This document shows, piece after piece, positions 37,286-45,606 of a stretch of 64,000 nt of DNA; position 1 is the stretch's first letter, and the number at the start of each line of letters is the position of its first letter. Made by a program: the position numbers and the translations under genes. The stretch lies in NCBI GenBank assembly GCA_019913005.1, contig JAIOHL010000250.1:35983-99982 (forward strand). Direction: 5' to 3'. Source of the DNA: Anaerolineae bacterium (GTDB taxonomy: Bacteria; Chloroflexota; Anaerolineae; Aggregatilineales; J027). The notes under the pieces were generated by a model. The model worked only from the letters and a program-made list of their open reading frames with translations. It searched no databases and had not been told where the DNA came from.

Positions 37286-37912
37286 TTATTGGGCCTCGAC
37301 GTTCGGGAAGCAGCCCATGTCTATCCACAGAATGTCGTTTTCAGCGGGCTTCTGGAGCTTCAGGTCTTCCCATTCCTTTGGCAATTCCAACTTCTTGGCC
37401 TCTTCGTTGGTTACTTTCAGGTAGAGGTACATGCCCGCTTCCATGGGGTCGTCATAGAGACCGAGGCAAGTGCTGATGCCTTCATTAATGTCGAGTTGGC
37501 TGATTTCATCCAGCTTATCGGCCTCGACTCCCGTCAGCGCGGCATAGAAGTCATCCAAAACGTTGCTGGCGGTGTTTTCGCTGATGTCCAGTCGCAGCAC
37601 GTCGGCATCGGTAAAGAAATCGGCGGAGGTGGGGAGGGCATCAATCTTGGCGAAGGCGTCTGTCCATTCCTGCTGTTTTTCTTCGGTCAGTTCAGGGTAT
37701 TTTTCACCCAGCCATGCCTGTGCTTCGGTTAGGGGCACGCGATAGTACAGTACGGAAGATTTGTCATCTTTGTTTTGGCCGGAACTGCCACTGCCGCCAG
37801 CCGTACCAAACAGGGCGAGGTCTTCATCAAGGCTGACCATCACCATGCCCAATAGCAATCCGACGATAAGGCCAGAGATCAGGACAGTTACTTCACGACG
37901 GTTGAGTTTCAT
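37286..37912 (-). CDS. Small membrane-anchored protein with GTAGG juxtamembrane motif
   Basis: 208 residues; ATG 37912 with AAAGGA upstream. Short Lys/Arg start (MKLNRRE), one TM helix (about 8-27), then DEDLALFGTAGGSGSSG, close to the juxtamembrane sequence of the surface proteins at 27873 (DDDLQGTAGGS) and 49515 (DDDLAGTAGGN). The outer part (50-208) is alpha/beta with two Cys (STCLGLY and DMGCFP) and no known domain. Same direction as the giant gene and 224 bases upstream of it. Possibly an accessory protein of that surface structure. Confidence 0.8.
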   Translation of the reverse strand: MKLNRREVTVLISGLIVGLLLGMVMVSLDEDLALFGTAGGSGSSGQNKDDKSSVLYYRVPLTEAQAWLGEKYPELTEEKQQEWTDAFAKIDALPTSADFFTDADVLRLDISENTASNVLDDFYAALTGVEADKLDEISQLDINEGISTCLGLYDDPMEAGMYLYLKVTNEEAKKLELPKEWEDLKLQKPAENDILWIDMGCFPNVEAQ

Positions 37913-38035
37913 CGGTTAATTCCTTTCCGCTTGTTGGCTTGCTTAAGTTCTTCATATCTTGTGTCGTGAGGACAGAGCAAAAAGGGTTACGGGAATTTTT
38001 TGTCCTCTTAATAAAGTGGCAAGGTTTGATGGGTG

Positions 38036-38785
38036 CTATTCGTCCCCCTCTCCCTGTGTGGTGGGTGGAATGGGCACGTCTTGGGTATCGCGCAGACGGT
38101 GAGCAGTATCGGTCAATTCCTCAAAATAGGGGGTTTCGCTGATGGCCTTGACCTGTTGATCACGGGCCGAGTCGTCGAGTTCAATCCGCATGACTTCGGA
38201 CTCGTCTTGCGCGGCGATCTCGTTTTCCCGTGCTTGCACACTGTGAACCATCGTCAAAAATGAGGTGATAAGGTTTTCAATATCACATTCGCTGGCGGCA
38301 ATATCGTTGATGGCGGCTTCATATTCACCTTTGGAAAGCCGATGCACCCACTCCATGACTTTGGTGAGATAGTCGGTGGTATAGCGCACCCGCGAGGCCA
38401 ACGAACGCATCATCGAAAGGCCGACGCCGGGACGTTCGTAGACAAACGCCAACAGTTGGTCACGACTCAGCATCATCACTTCCGTCGGTTCCGCTGCGGA
38501 TGCCGACGCTGATCGGGGTTGTTGATCGAGTGGGGAGAGTTCGCCAAAAATCTCACCCGACCCATAATGGCGCAGGGTGAGGGGGTTATGATATTCATCA
38601 TAGGTAAAAATGCGAATCAGGCCCGACAAAATAATGAACATCTCATTACCGGGATCGCCGCGCTCGAAAATGATCGTGCCGTTGGGATACGAACGACGTT
38701 CCATTTTGCTAATCAGCAGTTCGAGTTCGGCCTTGTCTACGCCCTTTAATACATGGGTTTTTTGAAGCTGCTCAATGAGTTCCAT
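38036..38785 (-). CDS. Cyclic-nucleotide-binding domain protein without a DNA-binding domain
   Basis: 249 residues from ATG 38785 (TAGGAAA upstream; the TTG two codons earlier is less likely). Residues 1-120 are a CRP-type cNMP fold: FERGDPGNEMFIILSGLIRIF and the phosphate-binding cassette FGELSPLDQQPRSASASA. There is no helix-turn-helix. The following region (RYTTDYLTKVMEWVHRLSKGEYEAAI) matches the stretch after the cNMP domain in the PrsW fusion at 24303 (RFTTRTLEESANWASQIQKGEFDKA), so the two share a longer regulatory unit. The C-terminus is acidic and low in complexity. Probably a cytoplasmic nucleotide sensor acting through protein contact. Confidence 0.88.
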   Translation of the reverse strand: MELIEQLQKTHVLKGVDKAELELLISKMERRSYPNGTIIFERGDPGNEMFIILSGLIRIFTYDEYHNPLTLRHYGSGEIFGELSPLDQQPRSASASAAEPTEVMMLSRDQLLAFVYERPGVGLSMMRSLASRVRYTTDYLTKVMEWVHRLSKGEYEAAINDIAASECDIENLITSFLTMVHSVQARENEIAAQDESEVMRIELDDSARDQQVKAISETPYFEELTDTAHRLRDTQDVPIPPTTQGEGDE

Positions 38786-39181
38786 GACCAATTTCCTACG
38801 GAGAAGGAGTGCGTTCCGCCACGCTTAAGAACAGGTGTAACCCTGCTTTTACACCATGCAGCCACAAATAGCAAATAATGTTGGGAGGGGGAAGTATTAG
38901 GGAGACCAAGAAAATAATGCGCCGCGCAAAATCAAAACCCCCCACCGAATTGTTTATCCCGGCCTCATCTCAATAAATTTGTTTATCTATGTCGGGATAC
39001 TACTCACTTACAGTTTACAATGAATTGAAATTGCCCACAAGTAGGCCATCAAAACTCATTCTATCTAAATGCGACCCAAAAAAAGAAACGCCATACAGGA
39101 TATGGTCGTCTCTTTCTCGAAAATGGATATAACGAAGATGCAAGGGTGAGGCGTTGCCAGCACCCCTACATCAGTACAGAG
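38786..39181. other. Intergenic region upstream of the cNMP gene
   Basis: About 400 bases without a gene. It holds the terminator of the secreted protein at 39182 (39070-39115) and, further left, the promoter region of the cNMP gene. AT-rich around 38930-39060, with no clear promoter boxes that I could assign. Confidence 0.5.
39070..39115 (-). terminator. Terminator of the PTET-rich secreted protein gene
   Basis: Read on the minus strand, AAAGAGACGACCATA pairs with TATGGCGTTTCTTT (mismatches inside), followed by TTTTTTT. It begins about 65 bases past the stop at 39182. Confidence 0.65.
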
Positions 39182-40942
39182 TTATCGGGAACAATCAATG
39201 GTCGCTTGGGGATCGCTGTTGCCGGGATGCCCAATTTGCTGGTTGGCATACAGGGTGACCTGTCCGCCGCCTGTCCACTCGACGGTCATGCTGGTGCCAC
39301 CCTCCAAGAGCACAGAACCAGAGGTCAAGAGATTGCCGTCCGCGTCAATGATCCACCATGGGGTGGGTTGTACCATATTGCCTTCACCGGGGTCGCCCGA
39401 ATTGCTGATAGTGAAAAGTGCTGTCCCATCCGCTGTGCAAACTGCCGTGACATTGAGGCTGGAGCAATCGAGACGATCAGGGTTGTTCTTTTGGCAGCCA
39501 TAGACGATGGTGCCAGTCGGTTCAGGGGTGGGGGTATTGGTCGGCTCTTCAGTCGGTGTGTCGGTGGGGGTAGCCGTGGGTGTCTCGGTAGGCGGTTCGG
39601 TTGGTTTCTCCGTCGGTGTCTCGGTGGGCGTCTCGGTTGGTGTAACCGTCGGCGTCTCAGTCGGAGGCTCGGTGGGTGTTTCAGTTGGTGTCGGTGGCTC
39701 AGTTGGCGCTGCGCAGAGATCAGTCGTCAGCGTCCAGACAACGCCTTGATACTCAACGGTCAGCGTCACAGGCTCGAACACACCCGATAGGTAGATTTCG
39801 AGGCCAGCAAAGCCAGTACCGGAAGCGTCGAACTGGAAAGTATCTTGTTCCAAAATGTTGCCGAGTGAGTCGGTGACGGTGTAGGTCGCGGGTTCGGTCA
39901 TCGCGCCGCCGAAGTTGTAGATATAGAGATAGGTGCCACCCATGCCATCGTCATACCAGCAGCGGGTGTCCAATTCCAAAATGGGATCGTTGGGGACATC
40001 AGTTGGGGTCTCGGTGACGACGACACCACAGGTTGCCACATATTCGTAGGTGAAACCATGATATTCCAGATAGAGAGTGTGGGTGCCTGTCGCAAAGGTA
40101 TCAATTTGAACGACGGCATCTGGGCTGCCCGACGGGCCGAGGACAAATGTACCGGAGGTCACGACATCGCCATTCTCATTCACGACGGTGTAGGTGAAGG
40201 GGTCGGTTGCGGTATCCCCCAAATTCCACACCAAGAAATAGGTGCCCGGTTGCTCGGTCAAACACACGCTCAAAACATCCCATGTTGGGGCTTGAGGAGT
40301 TTCGGTAGGCGTCTCAGTCGGTGTTTCAGTGGGCGTACTGGTGGGCGTCTCGGTAGGTGTTTCGGTTGGAACATCTGTCGGTGTTTCAGTCGGTGTTTCG
40401 GTGGGTTTTTCAGTGGGGGTCTCGGTTGGGGTTTCAGTTTCGCCGGGGACACAGGACAGCGTACCCTGCGGCTGGCTGGTGCCGGGGTGACCGATTTGTT
40501 GATCGGCATACAGGGTGACGGTGCCGCCACCCGACCACTCAACGGTCATGCTTTCGCCGCCTTTGAGCAGAACGGGGCCACTAGCGAGGACATTGCCGTC
40601 TTGATCTACAATACGCCATTCAGTCGCCAGCAGCATATCGCCATCACCCGGTTCACCGGTGTTGGTGATGGTGAAAACGGCCACGCCATCTTCGGCGCGA
40701 CACACCGCCTTGACTTCCAGACTCGAACAATCTACCCGATCGGGGTTGTTCTTTTGGCAGGCAAGGGTGTTGTTTCGATCTTTTTCTTGGATGCGATTCA
40801 GGGTGGTGCGGTTGGTGTCGTCGCGTTGGGCGGCCTCACCGACTCCCCATGTACTGCCTAAAACCAATGTGGTGACTACTATAAAAACCAGCGCGAGATT
40901 AAGACCAAACACTCGCTTCCGGTTGACCCGATAAAAATTCAT
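39182..40942 (-). CDS. Secreted PTET-rich protein with four Cys modules
   Basis: 586 residues from ATG 40942, chosen for AAGGAGAGG upstream; the frame itself goes back to 40996. Signal/anchor helix at about 12-32. Four modules separated by PTETPTE linkers: the first and last are close copies of one another (CQKNNPDR-x-DCSSL, TN-x-GEPGDGDM, ADQQIGHPG) and the middle two are looser relatives (VCLTEQPGTYFLVWNLG and RCWYDDGMGGTYLYIYNFGG). The same modules occur in 27873 and 49515. The proline/threonine linkers are probably extended and possibly glycosylated. There is no enzyme motif. Likely a surface or matrix protein. The DNA of the linkers is itself repetitive. Confidence 0.87.
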   Translation of the reverse strand: MNFYRVNRKRVFGLNLALVFIVVTTLVLGSTWGVGEAAQRDDTNRTTLNRIQEKDRNNTLACQKNNPDRVDCSSLEVKAVCRAEDGVAVFTITNTGEPGDGDMLLATEWRIVDQDGNVLASGPVLLKGGESMTVEWSGGGTVTLYADQQIGHPGTSQPQGTLSCVPGETETPTETPTEKPTETPTETPTDVPTETPTETPTSTPTETPTETPTETPQAPTWDVLSVCLTEQPGTYFLVWNLGDTATDPFTYTVVNENGDVVTSGTFVLGPSGSPDAVVQIDTFATGTHTLYLEYHGFTYEYVATCGVVVTETPTDVPNDPILELDTRCWYDDGMGGTYLYIYNFGGAMTEPATYTVTDSLGNILEQDTFQFDASGTGFAGLEIYLSGVFEPVTLTVEYQGVVWTLTTDLCAAPTEPPTPTETPTEPPTETPTVTPTETPTETPTEKPTEPPTETPTATPTDTPTEEPTNTPTPEPTGTIVYGCQKNNPDRLDCSSLNVTAVCTADGTALFTISNSGDPGEGNMVQPTPWWIIDADGNLLTSGSVLLEGGTSMTVEWTGGGQVTLYANQQIGHPGNSDPQATIDCSR

Positions 40943-41172
40943 AATACCTCTCCTTGTGATGATTGATTTTGCTGCTTGATGGCGCGGCAATAACAAAGCA
41001 CCATCAAGACAGCAACTCCTCTGTCACTCGGTATACCGTCAAAAAATTAGGAACATTACGGGTGGTTATAGGATTTTAACGAAACCTCAATGCTTTAGTA
41101 CCGGGGTCTTATTAGGAGAGCTATAACGGGGGCGTTTAAAAATTGGCCGACAAGCAGGCAATCTGGCTTTAT

Positions 41173-41604
41173 TTAGCGCTGGATGACGGTGCCTTGCATG
41201 ATGGCGATCACCTTATTTACATCTTTGGTATATGCCGTCACTTCGGCAGCACAAACGGTCAACGTGCGTCCGGCGCGAATGACCCGACCCACTGCGATTA
41301 ATTTGTCACCGACTGCCGGGGACAGCAAATTCACCTTAAATTCGACGGCCAGTACATCTTGATCGGCAGGAACGAGTGTCGAGGCGGCGTATCCACAGGC
41401 GCTGTCGGCGATCATCGTCACCACTCCACCGTGTAAAAAGCCGTTTTGCTGACACAGATCAGCGCGAAACGGCAGTTCAATCGCCACCAACCCCGGCTCT
41501 ACCCGCGTCATAGCTGCCCCAATAGTGTGCATCATCGTCTGGCGGTTGAAATTTTCACGCACACGGTCAGCAAAGTGGGGATCGAGGGGCGTGAAGTCGG
41601 CCAT
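41173..41604 (-). CDS. PaaI-type hotdog-fold thioesterase
   Basis: 143 residues. The hotdog core is clear: FLHGGVVTMIADSACGYAA holds the helix with the HGG motif and the Asp thought to activate water, and VEFKVNLLSPAVGD is the following strand pair. PaaI-like enzymes hydrolyse acyl- or aryl-CoA thioesters in the cytoplasm. Stop is 5 bases from the next gene's region on the same strand (DinB gene upstream ends at 41610), so it is the last of a three-gene run with the DinB and aminotransferase genes. Confidence 0.9.
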   Translation of the reverse strand: MADFTPLDPHFADRVRENFNRQTMMHTIGAAMTRVEPGLVAIELPFRADLCQQNGFLHGGVVTMIADSACGYAASTLVPADQDVLAVEFKVNLLSPAVGDKLIAVGRVIRAGRTLTVCAAEVTAYTKDVNKVIAIMQGTVIQR

Positions 41605-41609
41605 TGGGT

Positions 41610-42110
41610 TTACTCCGGCTGATAGGGATATGCGCTGATATTGCCCACAAAACCGGGCAAGTCATCATGCCCCAATAGTTGGCGAATGGCCTGTGATTCT
41701 CCCAGATGATACCAGTAGTGGTAAATCATCCGCAGTGGGCGTGTGCCAATATTTTCACCCGTCGGGGCGTTGGGGGCTATCCATGTCCCCTGCAAAAGTT
41801 CGGGTGTCAGTGTATCCAGATAGGCATCAGCGGCAAGGGTCACGGTGTACCATGCCTGCCACATGGCGTCAAGGGGTGGGGTGCTTTGCGGCGCACCGTA
41901 TCCATATTGATGTAGTTCAGGGATAAGGACTTTGCCCTGAGACCGTTCTACCCAATACAACTGCTCATGCCAAGCTAGATGCCCGACAATCCAACTGAGG
42001 GAATTCATCGGGCCAAAATGACGACTGGCATCCTCCGCTGAGACGCCTTCATATGCCCGCACCAATTCACTGCGGGTAAAACGGAGTTGGGCAACCAGTA
42101 GGTGGGTCAT
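41610..42110 (-). CDS. DinB-family four-helix protein
   Basis: 166 residues. Four-helix bundle pattern with the metal-type His set of DinB/YfiT-like proteins: IVGHLAWHEQ in helix 2 and HYWYHLGESQA in the last helix. Members include thiol transferases using bacillithiol or mycothiol, and metal-dependent hydrolases; most have no assigned reaction. It lies between the thioesterase and aminotransferase genes with gaps of 5 and 11 bases, so it is very probably co-transcribed. Confidence 0.87.
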   Translation of the reverse strand: MTHLLVAQLRFTRSELVRAYEGVSAEDASRHFGPMNSLSWIVGHLAWHEQLYWVERSQGKVLIPELHQYGYGAPQSTPPLDAMWQAWYTVTLAADAYLDTLTPELLQGTWIAPNAPTGENIGTRPLRMIYHYWYHLGESQAIRQLLGHDDLPGFVGNISAYPYQPE

Positions 42111-42121
42111 GACTGGGTATC

Positions 42122-43357
42122 CTATCGCAGAATCGAGGCCAAACGCCGTACCCCTTCTTTGATACGGTCTTCGGGCTGATTGGAGAAGTTCAAGCGCAGG
42201 GTGTTGGGCTGTTTCTCAACGGCAAAGAAGCCATTCCCCGGCACAAAGGCCACTTGATTTTCCAACGCGACAGGCAGCAGGCTTTCGGTGTTCATGCCCT
42301 CTGGCAGTTTGACCCAAAGGAACAACCCGCCGTCTGGCACAGCCCATTCCGCACGCCCCGCAAAATGTTCATTTAAGGCCGCGTCCATGACATCCCGCCG
42401 CCGATGATAGAGGGAAATCAAATTGGGCAGGTTGCGTTCAATCGTCTTTTCGGTGATGAGCCGCTCCACGATCATCTGATTTAGCATCGAAGTGTGCAGA
42501 TCAAAACCCTGTTTGGCAATCACCATCGCGCGGATGACCGGGGCGGGGGCAATCGCATATCCCACGCGCAGCCCCGGCATCAAGGTTTTGGAGAATGTGC
42601 CGAGATGAATGACCCGTCCCCGATGATTCCATTCACTGCCGAGCATCTGTCCCTCGATTTCGATCAAACCGGGGATGTCGTGACCCGTATAGCGTAAAGC
42701 GCGGTAGGGGTCATCTTCAATCAGGGCCATGTCCAGCCGATGTGCCGTCTCAATCAAGGCTTCGCGGCGCGGATGGGAGAGGGTCACGCCTGTTGGATTT
42801 TGGAAATTGACCACTGAATAGGCGAATTTGGCTGAACCATGCCGTTCGGTCAGGTCGTCCACGCTTTCAACGATCAAGCCGTCGTGATCCATTGGCATCG
42901 TTAAATAATGTGGTTGGCAGCCAAACCATGCCGACATCGCGCCGACGTAGGTGGGGGATTCGACCATCACGCGGTCATGCGGCTCCAAAAAGATCCGTCC
43001 AATCAAATCCAAGCCTTGCTGTGCCCCGCTGGTAATCAAGATATTTTCGATGCCGATGTTGACCCCGCGTGCCTGCCACTGCGCGATAAGAGCTTCACGC
43101 AAAGGGCGGTAGCCTTCGGTTGGGCCATATTGCAGCGCCGAACGGCCTTCGGTTGCCAAAATGTCATCAGCAGCGACGGCGGCTTCTTCGACGGCAAACA
43201 CTTCCGGGGCGGGGAGGCCACCAGCAAATGAAATCGTCTGGCTGCCAATTACCGAGAGTAGATCGCGGATGGCACTGCCTTTGTTTTGGCGGGTGCTTTC
43301 GGCGAAACGCAGCGACCAATCGGGGGTGTGCAAATCAAGGGCTGGAATGGTGGACAC
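42122..43357 (-). CDS. PLP-dependent aminotransferase (class I/II, 2-aminoadipate-type)
   Basis: 411 residues. Fold type I aminotransferase: LQYGPTEGYRPLREALI and ILITSGAQQGLDLIGRIF near the N-terminal part, NPTG, and FSKTLMPGLRVGY with the Lys that binds PLP. The opening FAGGLPAPEVF is typical of the LysN/ArATase-like subgroup related to the MocR catalytic part; no DNA-binding domain is fused. It transfers amino groups between an amino acid and a 2-oxo acid in the cytoplasm; the natural substrate (2-aminoadipate, aromatic or branched) cannot be fixed here. First gene of the three-gene run. Confidence 0.92.
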   Translation of the reverse strand: MSTIPALDLHTPDWSLRFAESTRQNKGSAIRDLLSVIGSQTISFAGGLPAPEVFAVEEAAVAADDILATEGRSALQYGPTEGYRPLREALIAQWQARGVNIGIENILITSGAQQGLDLIGRIFLEPHDRVMVESPTYVGAMSAWFGCQPHYLTMPMDHDGLIVESVDDLTERHGSAKFAYSVVNFQNPTGVTLSHPRREALIETAHRLDMALIEDDPYRALRYTGHDIPGLIEIEGQMLGSEWNHRGRVIHLGTFSKTLMPGLRVGYAIAPAPVIRAMVIAKQGFDLHTSMLNQMIVERLITEKTIERNLPNLISLYHRRRDVMDAALNEHFAGRAEWAVPDGGLFLWVKLPEGMNTESLLPVALENQVAFVPGNGFFAVEKQPNTLRLNFSNQPEDRIKEGVRRLASILR

Positions 43358-43451
43358 CGCTAAATTCCTCTATGTAAGCTATGGATCGGAAAGATAGTAG
43401 AGTAGCGCACTTGCCCCGATTGGTCAAAGCCTACTGGGAAATTTGCTATAC

Positions 43452-43540
43452 AGCGGTTGACCCGTATTTCCAGCTAGATTCAGCACGGCGGCTTCAGCCC
43501 CGTGTACTAATGGAATGGGTCAACCTACTTGAAAATCGCC
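43452..43540 (+). repeat. REP/MITE-like palindromic repeat, copy 1
   Basis: Starts AGCGGTTGACC and ends GAAAATCGCC, with the palindrome core CACGGCGGCTTCAGCCCCGTG in the middle (43485-43504). Shared block with copies 2 and 3: TTGACC...CTAGATTCAGC-core. It lies in the 289-base gap between the aminotransferase and the VOC gene. Confidence 0.75.
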
Positions 43541-43646
43541 AGAGGCTTGCGGCAATTTTGAACCGGGCAAATCACTACTGACATAATGCTGTCACACATC
43601 GCCTGTATCCTAAAAATGAACCGATCAACCAACAGGAGAGCAGAAC

Positions 43647-44015
43647 ATGAACCTCGGATTTGTGGTGTTATACGTGCGGGATATGGCGAAATCCAAAGCC
43701 TTCTATATCGAAGTCTTGGGCATGTCGGTCATCGAAGCGATTTCCAGCCCGACCTTCGTGTCTCTCCGGCCCAGCGGCGGTTCCATTGTGGCCCTGCAAG
43801 ACAAGGCGGCGGCGAAATTCCCACCGCGTTTTGAAGAACACCCCGGTACTATCGAACTCAGTTTTGAGGCCGATGACGTGGACGGCACATGGGCACGGTG
43901 GAAGGAACAGGGTGTCGAAATCATCGCCGACCCGGTAGATTTACCGTTTGGGCGCTATTTCATGGCAAAAGACCCCGATGGTCACTATCTCTCCGTCTAT
44001 CGTTTCAATCGGTAA
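43647..44015 (+). CDS. VOC-superfamily (glyoxalase/dioxygenase-like) protein
   Basis: 122 residues; ATG 43647 with AGGAG upstream. Two beta-alpha-beta-beta-beta units of the vicinal oxygen chelate fold: FVVLYVRDMAKSKAFYIEVLGM at the start, and FMAKDPDGHYLSVYRF at the end. The usual metal ligands are only partly conserved (the first position is Phe/Val instead of His), so it may be a binding protein instead of an enzyme. Single gene; its own promoter must lie in the 43540-43630 region. Confidence 0.87.
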   Translation: MNLGFVVLYVRDMAKSKAFYIEVLGMSVIEAISSPTFVSLRPSGGSIVALQDKAAAKFPPRFEEHPGTIELSFEADDVDGTWARWKEQGVEIIADPVDLPFGRYFMAKDPDGHYLSVYRFNR

Positions 44016-44102
44016 GCACAATCCACGCCAAACAAAACGGCTGAACACGGTCATGTTTCGTAGGAGGTGGCCCAGTGCCATCCCGCATTTCAAATTATGA
44101 CC

Positions 44103-44124
44103 GGGCGAGCACGGCGACTCGCCC
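44103..44124. other. Hairpin GGGCGAG-CACGGCGA-CTCGCCC
   Basis: A perfect 7-base stem between convergent genes, without a T run. It may act as a terminator for the VOC or toroid gene or be a single copy of another palindromic repeat type. Only one copy in this window. Confidence 0.35.
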
Positions 44125-44138
44125 CTACCAAACTTATC

Positions 44139-45083
44139 TCATGCGTGTAATTCCAGACGACCCGCCTGCTGCAAAATCCGCGCCGCCTGTAGCGAGACCC
44201 ACCGATGAATCTCCTCCGCATCGCCCAATTGTTTATAGGTACGCTGGCGATAGGGATTGTGTCCATGCCAATGGCCGTCCTCACGTTGGAGTTGTTCCAG
44301 CCAATCGAGTGCGGGTTTTGCGCTGGGGTGGTTCAAAACATCGAGATCAGCCAGCACCCGCAGTGTAAATAAGATGTCTACCTGATAGAAGAGTGGAAAA
44401 CTCAGATCAAACCACAGAGGATGTATTTTGCCATTTTCAGGAACGGGATAATTGGCCTCGACCAGTGAATGGTTATCGAGCAAAAACGTGATGCCTGTTT
44501 CAATGGCTTGGCTGATTTCGGGCGTTCTTTGGGTCAGGGGGATTGCTCCTAGTCCCCATAAGCTCCGCACAATCCCCCATGCACATGGCAATCCGCCATT
44601 ATGGTTACACACCCCGCGTCGTGTCGTGACTTCCTGAATCAGAAATTGGATGACGGATTGAAGTTCATCAATCCTGCCTGCATAGGCTACATACTGCAAC
44701 ATATCACCCCAAAAACAGGCAAGACCGGGACGCTCCTTTTGCAGCCATGACGGGGATTTGGTTTCTGTTGCATTTAACATATGCTCCGCGCCGCGCTGAA
44801 AACGGGGATCGCTTGGCTCAACACTGAGTTCAGCCAGCAGCAGCATACTCCAATGCGAACTGATGTATTTGGGTGTGTAGAAACTTTTATCAATCTTCCA
44901 ATGACCCGCCTCGGTTTGACGACCCAAAATCGCTGGGACAGGGCCAGTTTCCATAATGGCGTGTTTGGCTTGGATAACATCGGGGTGATCTTCGTGGAGG
45001 CCCATTAAGTGGGTATAGGCTTGATACCGAATGGACGGAATCGAGGATTCCAATAACCAACTCATGAACGCCTGATTGACCAT
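44139..45083 (-). CDS. Alpha-toroid (prenyltransferase/squalene-cyclase-like) protein
   Basis: 314 residues from ATG 45083 (GAGGAG upstream). It consists of helical repeats with the W-x-x-G-H-W and LDWLEQLQREDGHW type turns (QTEAGHWKIDKSFY at about 57, DGHWHGHNPY near 280) of terpenoid cyclase and prenyltransferase toroids. The DxDD motif of squalene cyclases is not visible, so catalytic activity is doubtful. Cytoplasmic by appearance. Many bacteria carry similar stand-alone toroids with no assigned role. Confidence 0.75.
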   Translation of the reverse strand: MVNQAFMSWLLESSIPSIRYQAYTHLMGLHEDHPDVIQAKHAIMETGPVPAILGRQTEAGHWKIDKSFYTPKYISSHWSMLLLAELSVEPSDPRFQRGAEHMLNATETKSPSWLQKERPGLACFWGDMLQYVAYAGRIDELQSVIQFLIQEVTTRRGVCNHNGGLPCAWGIVRSLWGLGAIPLTQRTPEISQAIETGITFLLDNHSLVEANYPVPENGKIHPLWFDLSFPLFYQVDILFTLRVLADLDVLNHPSAKPALDWLEQLQREDGHWHGHNPYRQRTYKQLGDAEEIHRWVSLQAARILQQAGRLELHA

Positions 45084-45254
45084 CACTGAATCATCTCCTC
45101 GCTCATTTGTTCGATGATTGGATTATAAATCGCTGGTTTCGTAGGGACAATGACATTCGTCCAAAGTTACGGTGCAAACTCACTACATGCGTGGGCAATG
45201 GTTGAGGGGTATAAATGGGGGAATGGGTCAGTGATTCTTACGAGTTCATTGAAT

Positions 45255-45500
45255 ATGATGTTCAACAAAAACTTTGAATACTACTTATCCTTGCGTTACG
45301 AAATTGTGCTAAAGCCCGAAGCGGATGGGTGGAGCGCCTCGATTCCTGAACTTCCCGGCTGTATTGGCGCGGGAGATACTATTGCCGAAGCATTGGAAAT
45401 GTTACAGGACGCCAAACATAGTTGGATGGAAGCCTCCCTGCTGAAGGACTTGCCCATTCCTGAACCCAGCAATAATTACAGCGATTCTCATAATGGTTGA
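45255..45500 (+). CDS. HicB-like antitoxin domain protein, C-terminus supplied by a repeat
   Basis: 81 residues from ATG 45255 (or 45258); the frame reaches back to 45150, but the extra part has no family match. The core EIVLKPEADGWSASIPELPGCIGAGDTIAEALEMLQDAKHSWME is the HicB RNase-H-like fold, usually an antitoxin to the HicA mRNA interferase. No HicA lies on either side, so it is an orphan. The last six codons and the stop (SDSHNG, TGA) come from the palindromic repeat starting at 45480; the sensor kinase at 58179 ends in the same way. Confidence 0.75.
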   Translation: MMFNKNFEYYLSLRYEIVLKPEADGWSASIPELPGCIGAGDTIAEALEMLQDAKHSWMEASLLKDLPIPEPSNNYSDSHNG

Positions 45501-45566
45501 CCCCTATTTCCAGCTAAATTCAGCACGGTGGCTTCAGCCCCGTGTGAAATAGGCTTGAAAACCGCT
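45480..45566 (+). repeat. REP/MITE-like palindromic repeat, copy 2
   Basis: 87 bases, beginning AGCGATTCTCATAATGGTTGACC and ending TTGAAAACCGCT; the ends AGCG(A/G)TT and AACCGCT are inverted. Core CACGGTGGCTTCAGCCCCGTG. It overlaps the end of the HicB-like gene. Confidence 0.8.
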
Positions 45567-45571
45567 GTAAA

Positions 45572-45598
45572 AGGGCCGACCTTCCCCAGATCGGCCCT
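45572..45598 (-). terminator. Terminator of the SDR gene
   Basis: AGGGCCGA and TCGGCCCT form a perfect 8-base stem. On the minus strand TTTTACAG follows. It lies 9 bases past the SDR stop and right next to repeat copy 2. Confidence 0.75.
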
Positions 45599-45606
45599 CA
45601 TTCTGA

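Noticed and set aside
43381..43581. 66-codon frame upstream of the VOC gene
   Set aside because: It runs through palindromic repeat copy 1, has no ribosome site or recognisable protein pattern, and is probably non-coding.
45255..45500. Complete HicAB toxin-antitoxin pair
   Set aside because: No HicA-like frame of 55-90 codons is present on either side, so only an orphan HicB-like protein is claimed.
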